Shown here piece after piece: positions 1-8,389 of a stretch of DNA of 40,280 nucleotides (the stretch's first letter is position 1; every line of letters begins with the position of its first letter). The position numbers were made by a program, and so were the translations under genes. The stretch spans positions 1-40,280 of the forward strand of contig JAHRWZ010000001.1 of the NCBI GenBank assembly GCA_019104865.1, in the 5' to 3' direction. The stretch is from Castellaniella sp. (GTDB lineage Bacteria > Pseudomonadota > Gammaproteobacteria > Burkholderiales > Burkholderiaceae_B). The notes beneath the pieces were generated by a model that did not search any database, was not told where the DNA came from, and was given only the letters and a program-made list of their open reading frames with translations.

Positions 1-267
1 CTGGCGCGCACCCTGCGCGCCCTGCGCGAACGCGACGTCTGGCTGGTGGGCACGGACGACGGCGCCAGTCGCAGCCTGCACGACGTCGATGCGCGACGCG
101 CCATGGCCTGGGTCATGGGCGCGGAAGGCGAAGGCATGCGCCGCCTGACGCGCGAGACCTGCGACGAGTTGGTCTCGATCCCCATGCGGGGCTCTGTCGA
201 AAGCCTGAACGTCAGCGTCGCCAGCGCCGTCTGCCTGTACGAGACCGTGCGCCAGCGCCTGATCTGA
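1..267 (+). CDS. rlmB: 23S rRNA (guanosine-2'-O-)-methyltransferase RlmB, C-terminal part
   Basis: This is the 3' end of a SpoU/TrmH-family SAM-dependent 2'-O-methyltransferase; the reading frame is open from base 1 and the start lies outside the window. The visible 88 residues hold the two C-terminal SPOUT motifs: [12 protein letters not shown] (motif 2) and [19 protein letters not shown] (motif 3), which form the trefoil knot that binds SAM. RlmB methylates G2251 in the P-loop of 23S rRNA in E. coli. A TrmH-type tRNA methylase is a less likely alternative, because the motif context matches RlmB better. The next gene begins 44 bp downstream on the same strand. Confidence 0.85.
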   Translation: MARTLRALRERDVWLVGTDDGASRSLHDVDARRAMAWVMGAEGEGMRRLTRETCDELVSIPMRGSVESLNVSVASAVCLYETVRQRLI

Positions 268-311
268 AAAAGCGCATAATGCCGGGATCTTCGCCACTTT
301 TGCCGCACACC

Positions 312-1550
312 ATGTCAGACCCAGGCTTCACGACCCAGACCGTCCACTTCGGCCACCGCGCCGATACCGAGCACGGCTCGGTTCACGCCGCCATCCACCC
401 GTCCACCGAATACACCTACCGGGACGCACACGAACTGGCCGCCGTCTTCCAGAACCGCAAAAAGGGCTACACCTACGCCCGTACGGGCACGCCGACCACC
501 GCGGCCCTGGAAACACAGATCTCGATGATGGAACAGAGCAACGGCACGGTCGCGTTCGCCACCGGCATGGCGGCGCTCAATGCCGTGTTCTTCGCCCTGC
601 TGCGCCAGGGCGACCACCTGATCGCCAGCAAGTACATCTTCGGCAACACCAACAGCCTGCTGATGACGCTGGAAAATTTCGGCGTGGAACTCAGTCTGGT
701 GGATGCGACCGACGTCGCTCAAGTCCAGGCGGCCCTGCGTCCGAACACCCGCATGGTGTTCGTGGAAACCATCGCCAACCCTGGCACCCAGGTTGCCGAC
801 CTGAAGGCGATCGGCGATTTGTGCCAGGCCCATCGGCTGGTATATGTGGTCGACAGCACCCTGTCGTCGCCCTATCTGCGCCCGGGGCGCGACTTCGGCG
901 CCTCGCTGGTGGTCAATTCCCTGTCCAAGCATATCGGCGGACACGGCAACGCCCTGGGCGGCGCGGTCACCCAGACAGGCCTGTACGACTGGACCCATTT
1001 TCCCCACATCCACGAGGCCTACCGCAAGGACGATCCCCATACCTGGGGACTCATGCAGATCAAGAAAAAAGGCCTGCGCGACATGGGGGGCACCCTGTCT
1101 TCCGATGTGGCCCACCGTCTGGCCGCCGGCGCCGAGACCCTGGGCCTGCGCATGGACCGCATTTGCGCCAACGCCCTCGCGCTGGCGCACTTCCTGGATG
1201 ACCACCCGCTGGTGGAACGGGTCCAGTATCCGGGCTTGCCCAACCATCCGCAGCACGCCCGCTCCACGGAATTCTTTGGCGGGCGCCATGGCGGCTTGCT
1301 GGGTGTGGTGCTGAAGGAACAGACCGACGTCTTCGCCTGCCTGAACCGTTTACACGTGGCGGCCCTGGCCACCCACCTGGGTGACAACCGCACGCTGGTG
1401 CTGCCGGCGGCGCACACGATCTACTATGAAATGGGCGCCGAGCGCCGGGCGCTCATGGGCATCCCCGACGGATTCCTGCGCATCTCCGTTGGAATCGAAG
1501 ACGAAGCCGATCTGATCGACGATTTTGCGCAGGCCCTCGAGATACGCTGA
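312..1550 (+). CDS. Cys/Met metabolism PLP-dependent enzyme (cystathionine gamma-synthase / O-acylhomoserine sulfhydrylase family)
   Basis: A 412-residue fold-type I PLP enzyme of the cystathionine gamma-synthase family. The Schiff-base lysine is in NSLSKHIGGHGNA, about residue 206. The phosphate-binding turn FATGMAALNAV and the cofactor-pairing segment VVDSTLSSPYL are also present. Family members carry out gamma-replacement or elimination on O-acyl-homoserine or cystathionine in methionine and cysteine metabolism. The sequence alone does not separate synthase, sulfhydrylase and lyase. The ATG at 312 is preferred over one at 279 because the family motif TQTVHFG follows immediately; no clear Shine-Dalgarno sequence is visible. 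It may be co-transcribed with rlmB. Confidence 0.82.
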   Translation: MSDPGFTTQTVHFGHRADTEHGSVHAAIHPSTEYTYRDAHELAAVFQNRKKGYTYARTGTPTTAALETQISMMEQSNGTVAFATGMAALNAVFFALLRQGDHLIASKYIFGNTNSLLMTLENFGVELSLVDATDVAQVQAALRPNTRMVFVETIANPGTQVADLKAIGDLCQAHRLVYVVDSTLSSPYLRPGRDFGASLVVNSLSKHIGGHGNALGGAVTQTGLYDWTHFPHIHEAYRKDDPHTWGLMQIKKKGLRDMGGTLSSDVAHRLAAGAETLGLRMDRICANALALAHFLDDHPLVERVQYPGLPNHPQHARSTEFFGGRHGGLLGVVLKEQTDVFACLNRLHVAALATHLGDNRTLVLPAAHTIYYEMGAERRALMGIPDGFLRISVGIEDEADLIDDFAQALEIR

Positions 1551-1628
1551 GATGTCCGGGTATACCCGCATAATCAACGCTGGCTTTAACGAACGTCAGG
1601 AAATACGCGGTTCTTCGGCGGTTTTCGC

Positions 1629-1658
1629 TTGACACTGCCCGCCATTCGAAGGCTTAAT
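1629..1658 (+). promoter_or_regulatory. Candidate sigma-70 promoter of hupB
   Basis: A perfect -35 TTGACA at 1629-1634 is followed after 18 bp by CTTAAT at 1653-1658. The -10 match is imperfect and the spacing slightly long, so this is tentative. The -10 region sits inside a small inverted repeat AAGGC/GCCTT (1649-1665). Confidence 0.35.
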
Positions 1659-1762
1659 ACGCCTTAGCCACCGAGTCCGGCCGGGGTCCGATCACAGACT
1701 GTGCGGCCCCGGGCAGCACCAGCCGGGCGGGATGGCATGACACCAGACACATCCATCAAATA

Positions 1763-1785
1763 ACCCGATGGATCATCCATCGGGT
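1763..1785 (+). promoter_or_regulatory. 11-bp perfect inverted repeat in the hupB leader
   Basis: ACCCGATGGAT and its exact reverse complement flank a single C. As RNA it would fold into a 9-bp stem with a 5-nt loop. As DNA it looks like a dimeric-regulator operator. No T-run follows, so it is not an intrinsic terminator. An extra ATCCATC at 1751-1757 could pair with GATGGAT at 1767-1773 as an alternative fold. The repeat ends 28 bp before the hupB ATG. Confidence 0.55.
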
Positions 1786-1813
1786 GACAATAAACCTCAG
1801 GGGTATCTTTTAA

Positions 1814-2086
1814 ATGAACAAGACCGAGCTGATCGAGCATATTTCCTCCAAAACCGATCTGTCCAAGGCCGACGTCGGCCGCGCCTTGGAAGCCTTCGTC
1901 GGTGCTGTGAAGACCACCCTGAAGAAGAAGGGCTCGGTCACCCTGGTGGGCTTTGGCACCTTCGCCGTCTCCGAGCGGGCCGCCCGCACGGGCCGCAATC
2001 CCCGCACCGGCGAGGCCATCAAGATCAAGAAAGCCCGGGTGCCGAAGTTCCGTCCGGGCAAAGCCCTGAAGGACGCCGTGAACTGA
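1814..2086 (+). CDS. hupB: DNA-binding protein HU-beta
   Basis: A 90-residue HU-family nucleoid protein, the usual length. It starts [20 protein letters not shown], the conserved dimerisation helices. It contains [20 protein letters not shown], the start of the beta-ribbon arm with the conserved GRNPRTGE turn, and ends in the [13 protein letters not shown] helix. HU dimers bend and compact DNA and support replication, repair and transcription. The gene is monocistronic, with a long leader carrying a palindrome and an intrinsic terminator directly downstream. An IHF subunit is ruled out by the arm sequence and C-terminus. Confidence 0.96.
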   Translation: MNKTELIEHISSKTDLSKADVGRALEAFVGAVKTTLKKKGSVTLVGFGTFAVSERAARTGRNPRTGEAIKIKKARVPKFRPGKALKDAVN

Positions 2087-2100
2087 TCGGTTCCCGCGCA

Positions 2101-2136
2101 TGAAAAGGCCGCCGCTTCCGGTGGCCTTTTCATTTT
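2101..2136 (+). terminator. Rho-independent terminator of hupB
   Basis: TGAAAAGGCC and its exact reverse complement GGCCTTTTCA (2123-2132) form a 10-bp stem followed by TTTT. It begins 14 bp after the hupB stop codon. Confidence 0.85.
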
Positions 2137-2175
2137 GGCTCGTCGCCCGATCGGCGCCTGTGCGCCTGCCATGGT

Positions 2176-2204
2176 TTGCCCCGCTTGCCTGGCACCGATA
2201 TAAT
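2176..2204 (+). promoter_or_regulatory. Promoter of tRNA-Val
   Basis: -35 TTGCCC (2176-2181), 17-bp spacer, consensus -10 TATAAT (2199-2204). Transcription would start near 2211, about 29 nt before the mature tRNA. Confidence 0.7.
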
Positions 2205-2239
2205 TGCGCCCTGGCCGTCCGGGCGACGGTGCGGTACCC

Positions 2240-2315
2240 GGGTGCTTAGCTCAGTTGGTAGAGCGGCGCCTTTACACGGCGTAGGTCGGGGGTTCGAGCC
2301 CCTCAGCACCCACCA
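2240..2315 (+). tRNA. tRNA-Val (anticodon TAC)
   Basis: 76 nt with an encoded CCA end. The acceptor arms GGGTGCT and AGCACCC pair fully. D-loop AGCTCAGTTGGTAGAGC, anticodon loop TTTACAC with anticodon TAC, and GGTTCGAGCC in the T arm are all canonical. The anticodon reads GUA and other valine codons. Confidence 0.97.
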
Positions 2316-2405
2316 CCCCCGGGATCCGACCCTCTCACGGGGCCTAACGCGGCGGCTGCGCCGGATTCGTCCCGACCTGCAGCCCGCACACTTCGAACCC
2401 TATCC

Positions 2406-3281
2406 GTGTCCACCACCACCAAGGCTTACCTGCAGCTTCACCTATGCGTGATCCTGTGGGGGTTCACGCCGATCTTCGGCCGTCTGATCTCCCTGGATGC
2501 CTTGTCACTTGTCTGGTGGCGCATGCTGATCACGGGCATCGCCTTGCTGGCACTGCCCAGCGTCCGGCACCAGCTTCGACGGATGCCATGGCGGCTGACC
2601 GGCGCCTACGCCGCGATCGGACTGCTGCTGGCAGTCAGCTGGCTTCTGTTCTACGGTGCGATCAAACTGTCGAATGCCTCGGTCGGCGCGATCTGCCTGG
2701 CGGCCGGCCCCATCTTTCTTGCCATCATCGAACCGCTGATCACCCGGCGGCCGTTCAATGCGCGGGAACTTCTGCTGGGTGTCGCCCTGATCCCCGGCAT
2801 GGCGCTGATCGTCGGCGGCATCCCGTCCGACATGTACCTGGGACTGGCCGTCGGGCTGGCCTCCGCCTTCTTCCTGGCCGCATTCAGCGTCTTCAACAAG
2901 CGGATGGTGGACCGTGCCGGCGCGTTGGTGGTCACCGGCACGGAAATGACCGCGGGCGCCCTGTCCCTGATGGTCATCGCCCCATTCATCCCGCACACCG
3001 GCGCCGCGCTGCAATTGCCCGGCTGGCAGGATGCCTGGCTGCTGGCGGTGTTCGCGGTTGGATGCACGCTGGCACCCTTCGTGCTGCTGATGAAGGTGTT
3101 GCGCCACATCAGCGCCTTCACGATGCAGATGGCCACGAACCTGGAACCGGTCTACGCGATCCTGATCGCGATCCCGCTACTGGGCGAACAGATGGAGCTC
3201 AGCCCGCTGTTCTACCTGGGGGTCGTGGTCGTGATCGGCGCCGTGATCCTGCAACCCATCATCGTGCGCGGCAAGGTCTGA
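2406..3281 (+). CDS. EamA/DMT-family transporter
   Basis: A 291-residue integral inner-membrane protein of the drug/metabolite transporter superfamily. About ten hydrophobic segments form two EamA repeats; the first starts at ILWGFTPIFGRLISLDALSLV, the typical WG-x3-F entry motif. Members export amino acids, drugs or metabolites by proton exchange; the substrate cannot be read from sequence. It starts with GTG at 2406, as no ATG precedes the first membrane segment. The next gene follows after 55 bp on the same strand. Confidence 0.85.
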   Translation: MSTTTKAYLQLHLCVILWGFTPIFGRLISLDALSLVWWRMLITGIALLALPSVRHQLRRMPWRLTGAYAAIGLLLAVSWLLFYGAIKLSNASVGAICLAAGPIFLAIIEPLITRRPFNARELLLGVALIPGMALIVGGIPSDMYLGLAVGLASAFFLAAFSVFNKRMVDRAGALVVTGTEMTAGALSLMVIAPFIPHTGAALQLPGWQDAWLLAVFAVGCTLAPFVLLMKVLRHISAFTMQMATNLEPVYAILIAIPLLGEQMELSPLFYLGVVVVIGAVILQPIIVRGKV

Positions 3282-3336
3282 TCCTCGCATACCCGCCGGC
3301 CCCCACCACCCCGGGTGGCGGATCTACAATCCCCGC

Positions 3337-4428
3337 ATGAATCGCCCTGCACACCCGCCCGGCTCCCTGCGCTGTGGCCTGGAATCCCTGGATCAATTCG
3401 ACGAGATCATCGACGTCCGCACCCCGGCGGAATACGCCGACGACCATATCCCCGGCGCGATCAACGCGCCCGTCCTGAGCAACGAGGAACGCGTCCTGAT
3501 CGGCACGATGTATGCCCAGGAATCGCCGTTCAAGGCCACGCGTCTGGGGGCTGCGCTGGTGGCCCGCCACATCGCCGGCTATCTCGAAACACTGTTCGCG
3601 GATCGCCCCCAAAACTGGCGGCCACTGATCTACTGCTGGCGCGGCGGCAAGCGCTCCGGTTCGATGACGACCTGGTTCAACCTGATCGGCTGGCGCGCGC
3701 GGCAGCTGGACGGCGGCTACAAGACCTGGCGTCGTCATGTGATCGACACCCTGGAAACGGCACCTGCCCGACTGAACTGCATCGTGCTGACCGGCCCGAC
3801 CGGCTCGGGCAAGACACGGCTGCTGCAGGCCCTGGGCCAGGCAGGCGCCCAGATTCTGGACCTGGAAGGCCTGGCCCGCCATCGCGGGTCGTTGTTGGGC
3901 GATCTGCCTGAACAGCCACAACCCAGCCAGCGCGGCTTCGAATCGGCGCTGTTGCGCGCCATCGACGGCCTGGACCCGGCACACCCGGTCTTCATCGAGG
4001 CTGAAAGCCGCCGCATCGGCCAACTGAGCCTGCCCGATGCGCTGCTGCAGGCCATGCATGGCGGGCGCTGCGTGCGCGTGCAGGCCACGCTGCCGCAACG
4101 CATCGAATTCCTGCTGCAGGATTACCGCCACCTGTTCGACGCGCCGGACGCATTCAAGCAGACACTGGAACGGCTCGTGGGGCTGCACAGCCGGCAGACC
4201 ATCCACGACTGGCAGACACTGATCGACGCCGACCGGCGCGCGGAGCTGTTCCAGGCGCTGGTCCAGGACCACTACGATCCGGCCTACCGGCGCAGCAGCC
4301 ACAGCCACTATGACGGGCTGGCACAAGCCCCCGTCTTCGACTACGACCCGACGGATGCCGATGGACGCCAGCAGGCACTGGCGCTGATGCGGCAGTGCGG
4401 CTTGCTCGTCCCAACTCCTGCTTCCTGA
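3337..4428 (+). CDS. selU: tRNA 2-selenouridine synthase SelU (MnmH)
   Basis: A 363-residue two-domain enzyme. The N-terminal rhodanese domain starts at IIDVRTPAEYADDHIPGAIN and carries the catalytic cysteine in YCWRGGKRSGSM (Cys100). A C-terminal P-loop domain has Walker A GPTGSGKT at residues 153-160. SelU converts 2-thiouridine to 2-selenouridine at position 34 of Lys, Glu and Gln tRNAs through a geranylated intermediate, using selenophosphate. selD lies 66 bp downstream and supplies that donor; mnmA elsewhere in this window makes the 2-thiouridine substrate. All recognised catalytic features are intact. Confidence 0.95.
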   Translation: MNRPAHPPGSLRCGLESLDQFDEIIDVRTPAEYADDHIPGAINAPVLSNEERVLIGTMYAQESPFKATRLGAALVARHIAGYLETLFADRPQNWRPLIYCWRGGKRSGSMTTWFNLIGWRARQLDGGYKTWRRHVIDTLETAPARLNCIVLTGPTGSGKTRLLQALGQAGAQILDLEGLARHRGSLLGDLPEQPQPSQRGFESALLRAIDGLDPAHPVFIEAESRRIGQLSLPDALLQAMHGGRCVRVQATLPQRIEFLLQDYRHLFDAPDAFKQTLERLVGLHSRQTIHDWQTLIDADRRAELFQALVQDHYDPAYRRSSHSHYDGLAQAPVFDYDPTDADGRQQALALMRQCGLLVPTPAS

Positions 4429-4494
4429 TCGCAGCCTGACAGAAAACCGAATCCGCTACCACGAGCGGCCTGAAACACCTGGAACATCTCCATC

Positions 4495-5544
4495 ATGACC
4501 GAAACCACGACTCCTCGCCTGACATCCCTTTCCCACGGCGGGGGATGCGGCTGCAAAATCGCGCCCGACGTGCTGGCCAGCCTGATGCGCAACGCCCTGC
4601 CCGCCAGTCTATTCCCCGATCTGCTGGTCGGCACACAGTCCTCGGACGACGCCGCCGTGTATCGCCTCAACGACGATCAGGCCCTGATCGCCACGACCGA
4701 TTTTTTCATGCCTATCGTGGACGACCCCCATGACTTCGGCCGGATCGCGGCGACCAATGCGCTGTCCGATATCTACGCCATGGGCGGACGCCCCATCATG
4801 GCGCTGGCCCTGGTAGGCATGCCCATCAACGTACTGCCGCACGACACGATCGCAGCCGTGCTGGCGGGCGGCGCCTCGATCTGCCAGCAGGCGGGCATCC
4901 CCATCGCCGGCGGGCACTCGATCGATTCGGTCGAGCCCATCTACGGCCTGGCCGTCATGGGCCTGGCCCACCCGGACCAGATCAAGCGTAACGACCAGGC
5001 GCGGGCCGGCGACATCCTGATCCTCAGCAAGCCGCTGGGTGTGGGCATCCTCTCGGCCGCGCTGAAGAAAAACCTGCTCGACGACGCCGGCTATCAGGCC
5101 ATGATCGGCAGCACCACCCGCCTGAATACCCCTGGCACCCGGCTCGCGCTGCTGCCCGCCGTGCATGCGCTCACCGACGTCACCGGCTTCGGCCTGCTGG
5201 GCCACACGCTGGAAATGTGCCGGGGATCCGGGCTGAGCGCCGAACTGGACTATGCGGCGCTGCCCTGGCTGGCGCCGGCACGGGACCTGGCACGGACAGG
5301 GATCAAGACAGGCGCGTCCGGGCGCAACTGGCGCGCCTGCCAGAGCGAGATCACGCTGGATGCGGGCCTACCCGCGGAAGCCCAGGCGCTGCTCACCGAC
5401 CCGCAGACCTCCGGCGGTCTGCTCATCGCCTGCGCCCCGGAAGCCGCCAAAGAGGTCCTGACCCTGTTGCGCGCCGATGGCTTCGGCCAGGCTTCGCAGA
5501 TCGGGCGACTCGGCGCCGGTGCGCCACACATTCGGGTATCCTGA
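4495..5544 (+). CDS. selD: Selenide, water dikinase (selenophosphate synthetase)
   Basis: A 349-residue AIR-synthase/PurM-fold enzyme that makes selenophosphate from selenide and ATP. The N-terminal active loop [15 protein letters not shown] is intact: Cys18, Cys20 and Lys21 correspond to E. coli Cys17, Cys19 and Lys20. The catalytic position is a normal Cys (TGC), not selenocysteine. Later motifs include [30 protein letters not shown] and DPQTSGGLL near the end. It sits directly after selU. No selA, selB or selenoprotein gene is visible here, so the sure local use of selenophosphate is tRNA modification. Confidence 0.96.
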   Translation: MTETTTPRLTSLSHGGGCGCKIAPDVLASLMRNALPASLFPDLLVGTQSSDDAAVYRLNDDQALIATTDFFMPIVDDPHDFGRIAATNALSDIYAMGGRPIMALALVGMPINVLPHDTIAAVLAGGASICQQAGIPIAGGHSIDSVEPIYGLAVMGLAHPDQIKRNDQARAGDILILSKPLGVGILSAALKKNLLDDAGYQAMIGSTTRLNTPGTRLALLPAVHALTDVTGFGLLGHTLEMCRGSGLSAELDYAALPWLAPARDLARTGIKTGASGRNWRACQSEITLDAGLPAEAQALLTDPQTSGGLLIACAPEAAKEVLTLLRADGFGQASQIGRLGAGAPHIRVS

Positions 5545-5573
5545 GCTTTCATCGTCCAAACCAGGGATCCTCC

Positions 5574-7103
5574 ATGGCCGAGCCTCTGATCATCGCCCGC
5601 AACGCCGACTTCCAGGCCGCCTTGCTGCCCCAGATGGCCAACCGGCACGGCTGCATCACCGGCGCCACGGGCACCGGCAAGACCATCACCCTGCAGGTGC
5701 TGGCAGAATCTTTCTCCCGCATCGGCACCCCGGTCTTCCTGGCCGATGTGAAGGGCGACCTGGGCGGCATTTCCCAGACGGGCACCCCAACCGCGAAACT
5801 GACCCAGCGGCTGCAGTCCCTCGGTCTGCCGGAACCCGCCTGGGGCGCCTGCCCGACCACGCTATGGGACATCTTCGGCGAACAGGGTCACCCCGTGCGC
5901 GCCACGGTGTCGGATCTGGGGCCGCTGCTGCTGGCGCGCATGCTGGATCTGAACGACACACAGGAAGGCGTGCTGAACATGGCCTTCCGCGTCGCCGACG
6001 ACGAAGGCCTGCTGGTGCTGGACCTGAAGGATCTGCGCACCATGCTGCAATACGTCGCCGACCATGCCAGCGAACTGCGCACCCGCTATGGCCAGGTCTC
6101 CGCGACCTCGATCGGCGCCATCCAGCGCAGCCTGCTGCGCCTGGAATCCGAAGGCGCGGAACAGTTCTTCGGCGAACCTATGCTGGACGTCTTCGACTGG
6201 ATGCGCACCGACGCCCAGGGACGCGGCATGGTGAACATCCTGGCGGCTGATCGTCTGATGCAGTCGCCGCGCCTGTACGCCGTGTTCCTGCTCTGGATGC
6301 TGGCCGACCTGTACGAGCGGCTGCCCGAGGCCGGCGACCTGGACAAACCCAAACTGGTGTTCTTCTTCGACGAGGCCCACCTGCTCTTCAAGGACGCCCC
6401 CAAGGCGCTGCTGGACAAGATCGAACAGGTCGTGCGCCTGATCCGCTCCAAAGGCGTCGGCGTCTATTTCGTCACACAGAACCCCGCCGACATTCCGGAC
6501 ACGGTCCTGGGTCAGTTGGGCCACCGGGTGCAGCACGCCCTGCGCGCCTTCACACCCCGCGACCAGAAGGCCGTCAAGACGGCCGCGCAGACCATGCGGC
6601 CCCGCCCGGGCCTGGACATCGAAGCCGCCATCACGGAACTGGCCGTGGGCGAAGCCCTGGTATCGCTGCTGGACGCCAAAGGGCAGCCCGTCCCAACCGC
6701 GCGCGTCTGGATGGCTGCGCCGGGTAGCCGCATTGGCCCCGCGACCCCTGACGAGCGCCAGGCACTCCGGTCGGCATCCCAGGTGGGAGGCAAATACGAC
6801 CAGGTGATGGACCGCGAATCCGCCTACGAGATCCTGCAGCGGCGCGCCCAGGGACCCGATGCGGCGGAACCGGGCGCGAACAGAACTTCCGGCGCGGGCC
6901 GGGGCGCGACGGAAAACGGCGCCTCCGGCCAAGACGCCGGCGGCATGGGCGGCGCGATCGGCGATTTCCTCTTCGGGTCCACGGGGCCTCGCGGCGGTCA
7001 TCGGGACGGTGTCGTCCAGTCCGTGGCCAAGAGCATGGCGCGCAATGCAGCCAACCAACTGGTGCGCGGCCTGCTGGGATCGCTGGTGGGCCGTCGGCGC
7101 TGA
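5574..7103 (+). CDS. HerA-like ATPase, DUF853/YjgR family
   Basis: A 509-residue P-loop ATPase of the HerA/FtsK superfamily, DUF853 type. Walker A is GATGTGKT at residues 30-37. Walker B is in [12 protein letters not shown] at about residues 258-268, followed by a [38 protein letters not shown] sensor region (partly quoted family feature). The C-terminus has a Gly/Ala-rich linker of about 60 residues and a short helical tail ending GRRR. Its cellular role is poorly defined. ATG at 5574 is chosen because the family N-terminus follows at once; a longer upstream extension overlaps selD. No NurA-type nuclease partner is nearby. Confidence 0.85.
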   Translation: MAEPLIIARNADFQAALLPQMANRHGCITGATGTGKTITLQVLAESFSRIGTPVFLADVKGDLGGISQTGTPTAKLTQRLQSLGLPEPAWGACPTTLWDIFGEQGHPVRATVSDLGPLLLARMLDLNDTQEGVLNMAFRVADDEGLLVLDLKDLRTMLQYVADHASELRTRYGQVSATSIGAIQRSLLRLESEGAEQFFGEPMLDVFDWMRTDAQGRGMVNILAADRLMQSPRLYAVFLLWMLADLYERLPEAGDLDKPKLVFFFDEAHLLFKDAPKALLDKIEQVVRLIRSKGVGVYFVTQNPADIPDTVLGQLGHRVQHALRAFTPRDQKAVKTAAQTMRPRPGLDIEAAITELAVGEALVSLLDAKGQPVPTARVWMAAPGSRIGPATPDERQALRSASQVGGKYDQVMDRESAYEILQRRAQGPDAAEPGANRTSGAGRGATENGASGQDAGGMGGAIGDFLFGSTGPRGGHRDGVVQSVAKSMARNAANQLVRGLLGSLVGRRR

Positions 7104-7144
7104 TCGCCCCGGCCGACTCATTGCCCGACCGGCATCCGACTCCC

Positions 7145-7768
7145 ATGCCCACAGCCGCCTCGCCCACCCCCTCCCCGGTCGACATGGCCGGCGGCACCCC
7201 CGCGCGCTGCCGCTGGTGCACCGACGATCCGCTCTACATCCGCTATCACGACCAGGAATGGGGCGTGCCCTCGCGGGATCCGCATCATCTCTTCGAGATG
7301 CTGATCCTGGAAGCCTTTCAGGCCGGGCTGTCGTGGCTCACCATCCTGCGCCGGCGGGAAGCATTCCGGACGGCCCTGTTCGGATTCGATCCCCAGGCGC
7401 TGGCCCGCACCGATGCCGATTGGGCACAGGACCGGATGCGGGATACGAGCATCATCCGCAACCGCCTGAAGCTGCAGGCGGCGGGCACGAATGCGCGCGC
7501 CTGGCTGGCCTTGTCCGATCCGGTCGAACTGATTTGGTCGGTCGTCGACGGCCAGCCCAAAATCCACGACTATGTTGGCGTTGAAGAGATCCCCACTGCG
7601 GGTCCCGAGGCCCAAGTGCTCAGCCGGCTACTGAAGCGCCACGGCTTCACCTTCGTCGGTCCCACCATCTGCCAGGCCTACCTGCAGTCGATCGGCTGCC
7701 TGATGGACCACACGACCGACTGCCACCGGCATGCCGAGCTGGCCGGCCCGCCACGACGCCGGACATGA
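7145..7768 (+). CDS. tag: DNA-3-methyladenine glycosylase I
   Basis: A 207-residue Tag-family glycosylase that removes 3-methyladenine from alkylated DNA. The zinc-snap residues are present: Cys in ARCRWC (residue 22 from this start), His in RYHDQEWG (35), and His189 and Cys193 in MDHTTDC. The catalytic/base-recognition Glu is in LILEAFQAGLSW (Glu56). The N-terminus carries about 20 extra Pro-rich residues compared with E. coli Tag, and an ATG at 7184 would give a more usual length. A TTG at 7121 is less likely. The stop overlaps the next ATG by 4 bp, suggesting translational coupling. Confidence 0.92.
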   Translation: MPTAASPTPSPVDMAGGTPARCRWCTDDPLYIRYHDQEWGVPSRDPHHLFEMLILEAFQAGLSWLTILRRREAFRTALFGFDPQALARTDADWAQDRMRDTSIIRNRLKLQAAGTNARAWLALSDPVELIWSVVDGQPKIHDYVGVEEIPTAGPEAQVLSRLLKRHGFTFVGPTICQAYLQSIGCLMDHTTDCHRHAELAGPPRRRT

Positions 7769-8229
7769 CACCCCTGGCGCAAGCCTATCGGGATGCGATC
7801 TATCGCATCGACTCCGTACCACCCCTGACCCTGCGCATCGGATGGGCCGACCCAGACCTGGAAATGTTGCACCAGCGCCACAGCTGCGTGTGCAGTGTTT
7901 TCCTGACCGCCTGCAACCCACGCAGCCGCAGGTTGCGGCCTGCGGCCAATGCCCGGCGCATGCGGGCCCTGCAACGGATGCTGTCCCTGGAGGGCCGCGC
8001 CTGGCTTCCGGGACGAGGCATCGACCCGCTGGGCCAATGGCCAAAGGAGCCCAGTGTCTGGGTTCCGGGCCTGCCGCTGCCAGAGGCGCTGAATCTGGCC
8101 CGCCGCTTCCGGCAGAACGCGCTGGTCTGGTGCACAACGGCCGGCGTCGCGCACCTGATCTGGGTTTCCCGAGGACCTGCCGGGCCCGTCGCGAACGGCG
8201 CTTCCGGCCTGGAGGACCCATCAGGCTGA
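7765..8229 (+). CDS. DUF3293 domain protein
   Basis: A 154-residue protein with the DUF3293 pattern: a central SVFLTACNPRSRRL segment and a short C-terminal beta stretch (ALVWCTTAGVAHLIWV). No signal peptide or membrane segment. Function is unknown. It overlaps tag by an ATGA junction and is probably co-translated with it. Recognition is by the LTA-N-P motif and overall length, so the family is moderately certain and the role is not. Confidence 0.7.
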   Translation: MTPLAQAYRDAIYRIDSVPPLTLRIGWADPDLEMLHQRHSCVCSVFLTACNPRSRRLRPAANARRMRALQRMLSLEGRAWLPGRGIDPLGQWPKEPSVWVPGLPLPEALNLARRFRQNALVWCTTAGVAHLIWVSRGPAGPVANGASGLEDPSG

Positions 8230-8257
8230 ACGGGACCTGAACCCGCGTCATTGCGCA

Positions 8258-8286
8258 TTTTCATCGACAGTGGCTTGCACTAAAAT
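8258..8286 (+). promoter_or_regulatory. Candidate promoter of the liv-type operon
   Basis: -35 TTTTCA (8258-8263), 17-bp spacer, -10 TAAAAT (8281-8286, 5 of 6 consensus). The downstream gene has its ATG at 8390. The -35 is weak. The -10 is overlapped by an inverted repeat that could act as an operator. Confidence 0.35.
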
Positions 8287-8300
8287 CCGCCACGTAGTGC
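8277..8300 (+). promoter_or_regulatory. Inverted repeat GCACTA-N12-TAGTGC over the liv promoter
   Basis: Perfect 6-bp arms at 8277-8282 and 8295-8300. The left arm overlaps the candidate -10 and the right arm reaches the expected start site, a typical repressor position. Spacing does not match the canonical NtrC site. Confidence 0.35.
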
Positions 8301-8389
8301 GTTTTGGGATCACAAACCGCGCCGGAATGCCTGACAATCCGCCCATTCCCCCGCACCCGATCGAAAGCCGACATAAGGGTTTCATCATC

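Larger units (their letters stand above)
1551..1813. other. Intergenic region upstream of hupB
   Basis: 263 bp without a gene. It holds a 12-bp palindrome CGGGTATACCCG at 1557-1568 just after the PLP enzyme, a candidate promoter at 1629-1658, and the long palindrome at 1763-1785 described separately. If the promoter call is right, hupB has a leader of roughly 150 nt. Confidence 0.6.

Noticed and set aside
4537..4560. Selenocysteine at the SelD active site
   Set aside because: The catalytic codon is TGC (Cys), not TGA.
5574..7103. HerA-based antiphage system
   Set aside because: No nuclease (NurA, SIR2 or DUF4297) or other defence gene is adjacent; the DUF853 type is a common housekeeping gene.
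5862..7121. 419-codon open frame on the minus strand over the HerA-like gene
   Set aside because: Shadow frame; the plus strand shows Walker A and B motifs.
8272..8290. Sigma-54 promoter or NtrC site before livK
   Set aside because: GG and GC are not 10 bp apart, and the GCAC/GTGC spacing is 16 instead of 7.
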